Part shown: positions 37,576 to 47,194 of the stretch, piece after piece
How the letters are laid out: each line of letters begins with the position of its first letter
Position numbering within the stretch: position 1 is the stretch's first letter
The notes under the pieces: model-generated
What the model was told of the DNA's origin: nothing
What the model saw: only the letters and a program-made list of their open reading frames with translations
The model's database searches: none
Position numbers and translations under genes: made by a program
Assembly: GCA_032433765.1 (NCBI GenBank)
Contig: JAVIAB010000046.1
Span: 61,229,388-61,293,387 of the forward strand
Direction of reading: 5' to 3'
Source: Megaustenia siamemsis
Taxonomy: Eukaryota; Mollusca; Gastropoda; Stylommatophora; Ariophantidae
DNA length: 64,000 nucleotides

Positions 37576-37984
37576 TGTTTCTCTCTAACTTGTTATGGTC
37601 TCTCTATATTGATGCTTCTCTGTGTTTCTCAATTTAATTCTGCTAATGCATGAAGTTAAATACCCCTGTCTCATTTGTATAATTTATTGACATAGTGGAG
37701 CATCCGGGCTCTCTCAGCCAGTCGTGGAAATCGAAGTTCAAAGTTGGATGACCTTTGTGTCAAATTTTGGAATTAAAAATCTCCGTATTGACATTTTAGT
37801 TAACCTCTGAGTTTTACAAATAATGCTAACATGAAAGGTGATTAAGAAGATATAACAAGGCAGCATGAGGGATGAATGTCAACGAACGAAGGTGTTAGTG
37901 ATTCATTCTTGACAATTCTGCTCAGCTTGTACGGATAGGCCGCCATTAATAAACATCTTCAACATTGAACTCTATTTTACCTCG
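37576..37984. other. Unassigned sequence
   Basis: About 400 bases with no recognised feature, followed by the 3' end of a LINE-A copy. Confidence 0.6.
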
Positions 37985-38955
37985 ATCATCATCATCATTG
38001 AGTGCCGTCTCCGCATCGAAGGCTGACTACCATAGAGCACCATTCCACTCTGTCTCTTGCTTGGATGGTGCAGGTTGTCATAGGCTGACTTGTCTATCTT
38101 TTGATGTTACTCGTCCATGTTTGTCTTGGTCTCCCTCTGCCTCTATTACCCTGCATTTTCCTTTCCAATATTACTTTTATAAGGTCGTTGTGTCTTTTAA
38201 CATGCCCCAAAAAATTTACTTGTCTTGTTCTAATTGTGTTTAGTAGTTCTCTTGTTATTTTTAGTTGTTTTAAAACTTCGTCATTTGTTTTCTTTTCATC
38301 CAATTCTACCTATTCTTCTATACATCCACATTTCAAAGGCTTCAATTTTCTGTTCTGTTTTCTTGTCTAATATCCATGTTTCGGCACCATACAGGAATAT
38401 TGATAAGATATAACATTTTGCTATTCTTAGTTTTAGTCCTGGTGTTATTTGTTTTGATGTTAGTATATTTTTCATGGCATTAAAATTACTTTTTGCCATA
38501 CCTATTCTTTTTGTTTATTTCAGTTTTGCATGTTCAATTACTGGCTACAGTATGTCCCAGTCAGTTATAGTTCTGAACTGTCTCCAGGTCTATTCCTTCA
38601 ATTTTGATATCCACTTGTGGGTTTTGAGTATTATCCTTGCTTATGATCATAGTTTTAGTCTTTTTGATATTCATATCTAGTCCATATTTTTTGCTTGTCT
38701 TGTGTTTATCATTAAGTAATTGTTGTAATCTTTACGATTTTCTGCTAGTAGTACAGTATCATCAGCGTATCATAGATTATTGATTATTTGTCCATTAATG
38801 TTTAAGCCTGGCATCTCTGTGATGTTTTTAAAGATTTGCTCAGTGTATAGATTGAACAAGCTTGGTGATAGGATGCATCCTTGTCTTACTCCTCTTGTTA
38901 TATCGATGGGTGTAGAGTTCTCTTTGTTATATTTTATTATTGCTGTTTGCTCCCC
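37985..38955 (-). mobile_element. LINE-A copy 2, 5'-truncated
   Basis: Minus-strand RT half of LINE-A. From 38955 it carries a GVRQGC-like region over an open SPSLF-type block, INNL-YADD near 38760-38790 (with a stop in place of R), GMAKSNFNAMKNILTSKQ, LYGAETWILDKKTEQKIEAF and DEVLKQLKITRELLNTIRT. The tail is FLGHVKRHNDLIKVILE, RGRGRPRQTWTSNIKR, ending in tgatgatgatga (37987-37998, reversed). It is very similar to the 3' half of the copy at 30963-33005, with independent stops. Confidence 0.88.
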
Positions 38956-39295
38956 TCGATACAGATCTTCATTAATGGATGCTTGTGCAGAATAAAAGAT
39001 TGGAATGGCAGGACAAAATCACTTCTTAGAACTACGGGAAAGTACCAGACATATGCTATAGATGAAACAAAAACGATGGGGCTAAATGGGACACACACTG
39101 CTGAAGACAACTGAAAGCATTACACAAACAAGCCGTCTTTTGGAATCTCCAAGGAAGGAGACAAAGAAATATGCCAAAACAAACTTGTAAAAGACAGAAT
39201 AAGACAGATATAAAGATGATGGGGAAAACATTGAACGATTTTAAAAGAATGGCAAGAAGCAGAACGGCTTGGAATATATTGAAGACCTACTCTCT
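38956..39295 (+). mobile_element. Possible LINE tail fragment, plus strand
   Basis: Weak plus-strand similarity to LINE C-terminal tails, for example WGKTLNDFKRMARSRTAW near 39220-39280, preceded by short pieces such as LVKDRIRQI. It is too degraded to assign a family, and it may be chance. Confidence 0.35.
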
Positions 39296-40262
39296 ACAAG
39301 GAGCTGCAAGTGTTTGTTGAAGACATACTCTATACAGGGAGCTGCAAGTATTTTTTTGAAGACCTACTCTCCACAGAGAGTTGCAAGATTTTGTTGAAGA
39401 CCTACTCTCCACAGAGAGTTGCAAGATTTTGTTGAAGACCTACTCTCCACAGAGAGTTGCAAGATTTTGTTGAAGGCCTACTCTCCACAGAGAGTTGCAA
39501 GATTTTGTTGAAGACCTACTCTCCACAGGGAGTTGCAAGTGTTTGTTGAAGACCAACTCTCCACAAGGAGTTGCAATTGTTTGTTGAAGACCAACTCTCC
39601 ACAGGGAGTTGCAAGTGTTTGTTGAAGACCAACTCTCCACAGGGAGTTGCAAGTGTTTGTTGAAGACCAACGCTCTACAGGGAGTTGCAAGTGTTTGTTG
39701 AAGACCTAGGCTCTACATGGGGGTTGCAAGTGTTTGTTGCAGACTTACGCTCTACAGAGAGTTGCAAGTGTTTGTTTAAGACCTATGCTCTACAAGGATT
39801 TGCAAGTGTTTGTTGCAGACCTAGGCTCTACAGAGAGCTGAAAGTGTTTGTTGCAGACCTAGGGTCTACATAGAGGTGAAAGTGTTTGTTGTAGACCTAG
39901 GTTCTACAAGGAGTTGCAAGTGCTTGTTGCAGACCTAGGCTCTACAGAAAGCTGAAAGTGTTTGTTGCAGGCCTAGGCTCTACAGAGAGCTAAAGGTTTT
40001 TGTTGAAGACCTAGGCTCTACCTGGAGTTGAGAGTGTTTGTTTAAGACCTAGGCTCTACATGGAGCTGAAAGTGTTTGTTCAAGACCTAGGGCCTATTTG
40101 GAGCTGAAAGTGTTTGTTGCAGACCTAGGCTCTACATGGAGCTGAAAGTGTTTGTTGAAGAGCTGCGCTCTACATGGAGCTGAAGTGTTTGTTTAAGACC
40201 TATGCTCTACATGGAGCTGAAAATGTTTGTTGAAGACCTAGGCTCTACAGAGAGCTGAAAGG
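39296..40262. repeat. 38-40-bp minisatellite, about 25 copies
   Basis: Units contain gttgaagacctactctccac, agagagttgcaag and attttgt/tgtttgt. Early units are 38 bp; later units diverge (gacctaggctctac, agctgaaagtg) so the array shows an age gradient from left to right. Confidence 0.95.
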
Positions 40263-40369
40263 TAGAATAAGTAGAAGCCTATCTCTGATATTCTCACTTG
40301 GATACTCATTGTCTATAACTAGTTGTACAGTCTATCTACAGCTACTCGACAATATCTTTCACATCCTAT

Positions 40370-41575
40370 TTTCTATTGAAGCAACTAAGCTCATTTATAT
40401 CATCGTTCTATAACATTCTTAATGTTACCATCCCTGACGATCGATGTCTTCTCCTATTTTCTAATGAAGCAACTAAGCTCATTTATATCATCGTTCTATA
40501 ACATTCTTAATGTTACCATCCCTGAAGATGTCTTCTCCTATTTTCTAATGAAGCAACTAAGCTCATTTATATCATCGTTCTATAACATTCTTAATGTTAC
40601 CATCCCTGACGATGTTTTCTCCTATTTTCTAATGAAGCAACTAAGCCCGTTTATATCATCGTTCTATAACATTCTTAATGTTACCATCCCTGACGATCGA
40701 TTTCTTCTCCTATTTTCTATTGAAGCAACTAAGCCCGTTTATATCATCGTTCTATAACATTCTTAATGTTACCATCCCTAACGACGTCTTCTCCTATTTT
40801 CTAATGAAGCAACTAAGCTCATTTATATCATCGTTCTATAACATTCTTAATGTTACCATCCCTAACGATGTCTTCTCCTATTTTCTAATGAAGCAACTAA
40901 GCTCATTTATATCATCGTTCTATAACATTCTTAATGTTACCATCCCTGACGATGTCTTCTCCTATTTTCTAATGAAGCAACTAAGCTCATTTATATCATC
41001 GTTCTATAACATTCTTAATGTTACCATCCCTAACGATGTCTTCTCCTATTTTCTAATGAAGCAACTAAGCTCATTTATATCATCGTTCTATAACATTCTT
41101 AATGTTACCATCCCTAACGATGTCTTCTCCTATTTTCTAATGAAGCAACTAAGCTCATTTATATCATCGTTCTATAACATTCTTAATGTTACGATCCCTA
41201 ACGATGTCTTCTCCTATTTTCTAATGAAGCAACTAAGCTCATTTATATCATCGTTCTATAACATTCTTAATGTTACCATCCCTGATGATGTCTTCTCCTA
41301 TTTTCTAATGAAGCAACTAAGCTCATTTATATCATCGTTCTATAACATTCTTAATGTTACCATCCCTAACGATGTCTTCTCCTATTTTCTAATGAAGCAA
41401 CTAAGCTCATTTATATCATCGTTCTATAACATTCTTAATGTTACCATCCCTGACGATGTCTTCTCCTATTTTCTAATGAAGCAACTAAGCTCATTTATGT
41501 CATCGTTCTTTAACATTCTTACTGTTACCGTCCTTCACGCTGTCTTCTATTTTCTTAATCATCTTTCTGGGTCTC
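40370..41575. repeat. 84-bp minisatellite, about 14 copies
   Basis: Units contain gcaactaagctcatttatat, catcgttctataacattctt, aatgttaccatccctgacga and tgtcttctcctattttctaa. Because 84 is 28 codons, a 311-codon plus-strand reading (40678-41613) repeats the 28-residue unit about 11 times. Copies are homogeneous; only the ends diverge. I regard the reading as a by-product because synonymous and non-synonymous differences look alike and no promoter or signal peptide is seen. Confidence 0.95.
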
Positions 41576-41704
41576 ATGTTGCAGATAATACTGACAGTTC
41601 TCATCGGCCCTAACATCTTGCTTGTTACTTGGATCTGTTCTATCCAGCCGCTTCTTCGTTCTTCATCTCTTGGTGCCTCTTCTTGTCTCTAACCGTTGAC
41701 CTTG

Positions 41705-42850
41705 TCTGCTCTATGTCTACGTCATCTCTCTACTACGTAATCTCTCTACTACACCATCTCTTTACTACGTCATCTCTTTGCTACACCAGCTCTTTACTAC
41801 GTCATCTCTCTACTACACCATCTCTCTACTACACCATCTCTCTACTACACCATCTCTCTACTACACCATCTATCTACTACACCATCTCTATACTACACCA
41901 TCTCTATACTACACCATCACTCTACTACACCATCTCTCTACTACGCCATCTCTATACTACACCATCTCTTTACTACACCATCTATCTACTACGCCATCTC
42001 TCTACTACACCATCTCTATACTACACCATCTCTTTACTACACTATCTCTCTACTACACCATCTCTCTACTACACCATCTCTCTACTACACCATCTCACTA
42101 CTACACCATCTCTTTACTACACCATCTCTATACTACACCATCTCTTTACTACACCATCTCTCTACTACACCATCTCTCTACTACACCATCTCTCTACTAC
42201 ACCATCTCTCTACTACACCATCTATCTACTACACCATCTCTTTACTACACCATCTCTCTACTACACCATCTCTCTACTACACCATCTCTCTACTACACCA
42301 TCTCTTTACTACACCATCTCTTTACTACACCATCTCTTTACTACACCATCTCTCTACTACACCATCTCTCTACTACACCATCTCTCTGCTACACCATCTC
42401 TCTACTACACCATCTCTATACTACACCATCTCTCTACTGCACCATCTCTTTACTACACCATCTCTCTACTACACCATCTCTTTACTACACCATCTCTTTA
42501 CTACACCATCTCTCTACTACACCATCTCTCTACTACACCATCTCTCTACTACACCATCTCTCTACTACACCATCTCTTTACTACACCATCTCTTTACTAC
42601 ACCATCTCTCTACTACACCATCTCTTTACTACACCATCTCTCTACTACACCATCTCTTTACTACACCATCTCTCTACTACACCATCTCTCTACTACACCA
42701 CCTCTCTACTACACCATCTCTCTACTACACCATCTCTCTACTACACCATCTCTCTACCACGTCATTTATTGACTACGTCATCTCTCTGCTACACCATCTC
42801 TTTACTACACCATCTCTCTACTACGTCATCTATTGACTACGTCATCTCCA
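41705..42850. repeat. 16-bp minisatellite, about 70 copies
   Basis: Units of ctctctactacaccat with tcttta, tctata and ccatcta variants. The array is open in more than one plus-strand frame (409 and 352 codons) because the 16-bp unit has no stop in any frame. It ends in diverged ctacgtcatc units. Confidence 0.95.
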
Positions 42851-43059
42851 CACTCTAACCGTGTTTGCCTCGGCTGTTTCCTAACGCGCTTTTACCATTG
42901 GTACCATATCGTTCCTAAATTGAAAGGCGTTTCTTTTTTCGCTCGGACCGCATTTCATATATGCCATTAGATCTTCTTACACTGCTACATACACACATAA
43001 ATATATGCATATATATACATACACATACATATCCCATAAAATAGAGACTATCTGACAGG
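42851..43059. other. Unassigned spacer
   Basis: Short mixed sequence with an AT/AC-rich run (acacataaatatatgcatat). No gene seen. Confidence 0.6.
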
Positions 43060-43745
43060 ATCCCATCACTAGACAGACACTTGTCAGGACATGAAAGCAC
43101 TCACCTGTGACGCTGTGTATTTGAGGTCAAAGTTGTCAATGAAGACTCCATCACTAGACAGACACTTGTTAGGATATGAAAGCACTCACCTGTGACGCTG
43201 TGTATTTGAGGTCAAAGTTGTCAATGAAGACTCAATCACTAGACAGACACTTGTCAGGACATGAAAGCACTCACCTGTGACGCTGTGTATTTGAGGTCAA
43301 AGTTGTCAATGAAGACTCCATCACTAGACAGACACTTGTCAGGATATGAAAGCACTCACCTGTGACGCTGTGTATTTGAGGTCAAAGTTGTCATTGAAGA
43401 CTCCATCACTAGACAGACACTTGTTAGGATATGAAAGCACTCACCTGTGACGCTGTGTATTTGAGGTCAAAGTTGTCATTGAAGACTCCATCACTAGACA
43501 GACACTTGTTAGGACATGAAAGCACTCACCTGTGACGCTGTGTATTTGAGGTCAAAGTTGTCAATGAAGACTATTTCACTAGACAGACACTTGTCAGGAT
43601 ATGAAAGCACTCACCTGTGACGCTGTGTATTTGAGGTCAAAGTTGTCAATGAAGACTCTTTCACTAGACAGACACTTGTTAGGACATGAAAGCACTCACC
43701 TGTGACGCTATGTATTTGAGGTCAAAGTTGTCAATGAAGACTCCA
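43060..43745 (-). repeat. 85-bp minisatellite that duplicates an exon end and splice donor
   Basis: Eight units of 85 bp (tcactagaca marker at 43066, 43151, 43236 and onward). Read on the minus strand, every unit contains the 3' part of the exon at 43700-43825 followed by cag|gtgagt, a consensus 5' splice site. The donors fall at plus positions 43104/43105, 43189/43190, 43274/43275, 43359/43360, 43444/43445, 43529/43530, 43614/43615 and 43699/43700. The other part of the unit is intron-like. The array thus grew from a segment straddling the exon-intron border. Confidence 0.9.
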
Positions 43746-43825
43746 CCAGACCCGACCTGAAGGTGATGTTGTGGTTCTGTCCCGATTGAAAGATCAGGTG
43801 TCCATTTTCAGTTATGATTCGGGGC
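43700..43825 (-). CDS. Candidate exon of a host gene, 5' of the splice-donor minisatellite
   Basis: Minus-strand sequence with an excellent donor (cag|gtgagt at 43699/43700). Coding-like content just before it reads GVFIDNFDLKYIASQ (in the tandem copies GVFIDNFDLKYTASQ), ending in phase 0. Two acceptors are possible: atccttag at 43826, giving a 126-nt exon, or accttcag at 43757, giving 57 nt (19 codons, phase 0 at both ends). With the longer exon the upstream part (ITENGHLIFQSGQNHNITFR) is open in a different frame, so a one-base shift near 43750 would be needed. That may mean a lesion, a sequencing error, or that the short exon is right. It joins in phase with the 51-nt exon at 33799-33849. 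The protein family is not recognised. Confidence 0.5.
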
Positions 43826-43944
43826 CTAAGGATGTGGCACATTGTGATATTACGTTATCAGTTTTCTTGTTTCCATTGTCATATTGTAGAAACATCACAA
43901 TAATTGAGGTAAACAGATGCAGCTACAATGCAATGATAAAGAGT

Positions 43945-44262
43945 AATGGCACATTGGTGTGCATGTTGGTCAGTGGTAATTGTAATGACGTATTGGTGTG
44001 CATGTTGGTAAGTGGTAATTGTAATGGCGTATTGGTGTGCATGTTGGTCAGTGGTAATGGTAATGACATATTGGTGTGCATGTTGGTAAGTGGTAATGGT
44101 AATCACGTATTGGTGTGCATGTTGGCAAGTGGTAATGGTAATGACGTATTGGTGTGCATGTTGGTAAGTGGTAATCACGTATTGGTGTGCATGTTGGCAA
44201 GTGGTAATGGTAATGACGTATTGGTGTGCATGTTGGTCAGTGGTAATGGTAAGGAAGTAGCA
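43945..44262. repeat. 39-bp minisatellite, about 8 copies
   Basis: Units contain gtattggtgtgcatgttggt and aagtggtaatggtaatgac. One copy is shortened to 27 bp (near 44165). A 13-residue repeat reading (166 codons from 43771) results from the 39-bp period. It lies in the intron upstream of the 43700-43825 exon. Confidence 0.93.
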
Positions 44263-44274
44263 CTAATATGAACC

Positions 44275-44910
44275 TGAATCTGCAAGCTTGAACAGACTGC
44301 TGCATGAATATCATGTCAAGGTGGGAGAGCTAGGTAGGTTATGTCAAGGTGGGAGAGCTAGGTAGGTGATTTCAAGGTGGGAGAACTAGGCAGGTCATGT
44401 CAATGGTGGAGAGCTAAGTAGGTCATGTCAAGGTGGAAGAGCTAGGTAGGTCATGTCAAGGTGGGAGAGCTCGGTAGGTCATGTCAAGGTGGGAGAGCTA
44501 GGCGGGTCATATCAAGGTGGGAGAGGCCGTACAGGAGAGCTAGGCAGGTCATGTCAAAGGTGGGAGAGGCCAGACGGGAGAGCTAGGCAGGTCATGTCAA
44601 GGTGGTAGAGGCCAGACGGGAGAGCTAGGCAGATCATGTCAAGGTGGGAGAGGCCGGACGGGAGAGCTAGGCATGTTATGTCAAACGTGGGAGAGGCCAG
44701 GCGGGAGAGATAGACATGTCATGTCAAGGTGGGAGAGGTCGGACGTGAGAGCTAGGCAGGTCATGTCAAAGGTGGGAGAGGCCAGACGTGAGAGCTAGGC
44801 AGGTCATGTCAAGGTGGCAGAGGCCAGGCGGGAGAGTTGGGCGGAAAGTTGTCAACAACACAACACCGGTGTCATATTAGTCAATGCACGTTGAGGGATA
44901 TACTTTAGAG
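44275..44910. repeat. R4 copy expanded into a ~28/44-bp minisatellite
   Basis: Starts with aatctgcaagcttgaacaga and ends with tgcacgttgagggatatact, the same flanks as R4 at 33510-33765. Between them the short motif atgtcaaggtgggagagcta has been amplified: first as ~28-bp units (44310-44520), then as ~44-bp composite units with gccagacgggagagctaggc (44520-44830). Confidence 0.85.
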
Positions 44911-44914
44911 AATA

Positions 44915-45124
44915 TATAATATACATGGTATTGACTAGCTAGATAGGACAATATACATGGTATTGACTAGCTAGACAGGACAACATACATGATATTGACT
45001 AGCTAGACAGAACAACATAAATGATATTGACTAGTTAGACAGGACAATATACATGGTATTGACTAGCTAGACAGAACAATATACATGATATTGACTAGCT
45101 AGACTGGACAATATACATGGTATT
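44915..45124. repeat. 32-bp minisatellite, left part
   Basis: About seven units of ttgactagctagacaggaca and atatacatggta. It stops at 45124 in tacatggtatt, and the same array resumes at 46791 with tacatggtatt after a 1.67-kb insertion. Confidence 0.92.
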
Positions 45125-45182
45125 TTGTAACATGTATTCAAAAGGCGGAAAGAGTGAGATGTCTGAGTGTGGGGTACACTAA

Positions 45183-45185
<3 letters not shown>

Positions 45186-45231
<46 letters not shown>

Positions 45232-45600
45232 GATCAGGACTCAATCAGAGTAGGATTCCAGACTCTCACATGAAGTCAGCTGTCAAGTTAAGTGTGTTGA
45301 TCGCCACCAATTCTTCCAATTCAAATAATAACACAATTAGAGTCTGCCAGATCCAATCTGATTGAACACCCGTTAAAACGTTGCACTGTGTTCTGCGCCA
45401 GTGGCCCAGTGCATCCTATTTCAGCCAGTATTTTATTCAGGTTTGCCTTCCTTAGCCTTTGATTGTCCCTAATCTTCCTGCAAGGCAGCAGATTGTCTTT
45501 TCTGTAGGGGGATTCTGCCCTTAGATGGTCGACCCTCCCAGGTTTATGAGCACCATCTACCCGAGTCACTAGAGGTGACTAATACAGACATGCACACACA
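45186..45600 (-). repeat. Element X 3' module with (GA)n end
   Basis: Minus-strand copy of the ~370-bp module also found at 49110-49500 (plus) and 62061-62450 (minus): gtcacctctagtgactcggg, ggcagaatccccctacagaa, ctgccttgcaggaagatt, ctggctgaaataggatgcac, tgattgagtcctgatcgcag, then (GA)n. Here it follows the GIY-YIG ORF, with only one partial copy of the tctttgtgtgtgcatgtctg motif that forms an array in the other two. It could be the 3' UTR of the Penelope element. Confidence 0.8.
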
Positions 45601-45762
45601 AAGATATGTGATGTGACCTAAGAACACATGAGGGGTAAGTAGCACAGAAAAAAGGGGTATAGGAGATCACCGAAGTGTCTCAATGGGGACTAGTGGAGAT
45701 GAACTATGAATAGCATGGCATAGTAGATGGCTAAAGAACCCAAACATGGGCAGTAAAGAAGG

Positions 45763-46284
45763 CTATGCAAAAGGGAAGGAATAACCGAAAGGAAAACTAT
45801 GTGTACGAGTGTGATACATCATGCCTCGTGGGGTTAGCGAACCATACTGGACTATGAGGCTATTCTCCAAAGCAAATCGGCTGCGGTCGCCAGAGTGACA
45901 AAGGACAATACCAGTGATACGGATGTCGTCTCTGCCCTTATGATCTGGGGAGTTGAAATGGGAAGACACTGGAGTGCCAGTATTCTGTTGAACATCTCGT
46001 AGATTATTCGTCTCCGCTATTCGTCTCCCAGACTTGCCAATATAAGTCATGTGACATCGTTGGCATTTGATGGCATAAATGATGTTACGGGACACACATG
46101 TGAAGCCATGCTTGATCTCGAACCGTCCATTAGGGAATAAGACCGAGTCAGTAGGGAGCACATAGGCACAGGTGATACAGTTACGACCACAAGGGGCCGT
46201 ACCGAAGTGTTGATGGTCGGAGCGAGGGAGATGGCTCCTAACCAAAATATCTCCCAAATTCATGTCGCGCTTGAAGCCGATCAT
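45763..46284 (-). CDS. Penelope-like GIY-YIG endonuclease domain (C-terminal fragment)
   Basis: 173-codon open reading. It starts MIGFKRDMNLGDILVRSHLP, a conserved stretch linking the RT thumb to the nuclease in Penelope-like elements. A Cys cluster (CGRNCITC) follows, then FEIKHGFTCVSRNIIYAIKC, the GIY-YIG core as NIIYAIKCQRCHMTYIGKSG with RRIAE, PVSSHFNSPDHKGRDDIRI, and a Glu in RFALENSLIV. This nuclease makes the nick for target-primed reverse transcription. Upstream, in frame, KNLLSDPNT-like thumb residues are cut by a TAA near 46335, so the ORF is a fragment. The methionine at 46284 is internal to the family, not a true start. The RT catalytic core is absent. Confidence 0.88.
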   Translation of the reverse strand: MIGFKRDMNLGDILVRSHLPRSDHQHFGTAPCGRNCITCAYVLPTDSVLFPNGRFEIKHGFTCVSRNIIYAIKCQRCHMTYIGKSGRRIAETNNLRDVQQNTGTPVSSHFNSPDHKGRDDIRITGIVLCHSGDRSRFALENSLIVQYGSLTPRGMMYHTRTHSFPFGYSFPFA

Positions 46285-46504
46285 CGGGGGATTACTAAAA
46301 AGTAAACGAGTATTGGGATCAGAGAGGAGAATTTAACGGTAGCGGTTGAGTATTTTTACAGCAGGTAAGTTGTGAAGATGATAGGTGAGGGTGTGAGCTC
46401 TTAGATACTTTTAGACATTGTCAGTGTCTTTATAGTCGAGGTAACCTAGACAGTTTTCCCCCCACTCGTGTACTTTTAGAACCCTTCACCTGACCAGAGG
46501 GTAA

Positions 46505-46790
46505 AATTACAGCTACACCCGTGTGATCATTTCTTTCCCATTCTGACCACGGTCCACGACACAGGGAAGTCATTTCTCCTTTCTTTAACCAATTTCGATT
46601 ATTTTGTTTTGGATGTTTCGTTACTAGTTAACTATGTAGGATTAGTTTTACATATCTGTGTGTGCGAGTTGTTTGTTTGTTCCTGCTGAAGGCCTATTGA
46701 GACGAAATGTCGTTCAAATCTGTGTCGTCTACTAATCACGTAAAGCTTTTACCATACCGTTTTTTTCTAATTTTGTTTTCAATTTTCCCT
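46505..46790 (+). repeat. R3 copy beside the Penelope-like fragment
   Basis: Begins agctacacccgtgtgatcat and ends in caattttccc. It matches R3 at 30381-30700 through gaccacggtccacgacacag, ttttgttttggatgtttcgt, gaaggcctattgagacgaaa and gtaaagcttttaccatac. It is opposite in orientation to the GIY-YIG ORF. Confidence 0.85.
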
Positions 46791-47025
46791 TACATGGTAT
46801 TGACTAAATAGACAGAACAATATACATGGTATTGACTAGCTAGTCAGAAAATATACATGGTATTGACTAGCTAGACAGGACAATATACATGGTATTGACT
46901 AGCTAGACAGGACAATATACATGATATTGAAAAGCTAGACAGGACAATATACATGGTATTGAATAGCTAGTCAGAACAATATACATGGTATTGAATAGCT
47001 AGACAGGACAATATACATAGATTGA
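46791..47025. repeat. 32-bp minisatellite, right part
   Basis: About seven units of ttgactagctagacaggaca plus atatacatggta, continuing the array that ends at 45124. Confidence 0.92.
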
Positions 47026-47194
47026 CAAGTATAATAATTGTTATTAACAGTTATTAATAATAATAACTATTATTAGTTATATAATAACTAATTATTAACG
47101 ATTAAGATAATCGAGACGAAACCGTTAACCACCGCTGTAGATCAAGTCTTTATTCTGCTGGCTTTGTTTGCGACATTGGAAGCTAATGACCTAA
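47026..47194. other. AT-rich palindromic spacer
   Basis: 47035-47105 consists almost only of taataac/gttatta motifs (for example ttattaacagttattaataa and actattattagttatataat), able to fold on itself. It is followed by unassigned sequence up to the pseudogene. Confidence 0.6.

Larger units (their letters stand above)
45125..46790 (-). mobile_element. Penelope-like element fragment inserted in the 32-bp minisatellite
   Basis: Everything between the two halves of the 32-bp array. On the minus strand it contains an R3 unit (46505-46790, R3 itself in plus orientation), a remnant of the RT thumb (46290-46480), the GIY-YIG reading (45763-46284), and a 3' part shared with element X, ending in a (GA)n tract (45186-45229). 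The junctions share the 11-mer tacatggtatt (45114-45124 and 46791-46801), but this motif recurs in every array unit, so its status as a TSD cannot be proven. The 5' truncation and added inverted piece fit the complex insertions known for Penelope elements. Confidence 0.75.

Noticed and set aside
41629..42858. 409- and 352-codon proteins in the 16-bp array
   Set aside because: All frames are open because the repeat unit lacks stops; no start context, family or splice signals.
45321..45569. Conserved 82-94-codon reading starting MTRVDGAHKPGR, also at 49141 and 62132
   Set aside because: It recurs in all three copies of the X 3' module, but it ends differently in each and crosses indels; more likely repeat conservation than a protein.
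46680..46730. Hammerhead ribozyme in R3
   Set aside because: The cgaaa part is present but the CUGAUGA half of the core is not in any of the three copies.
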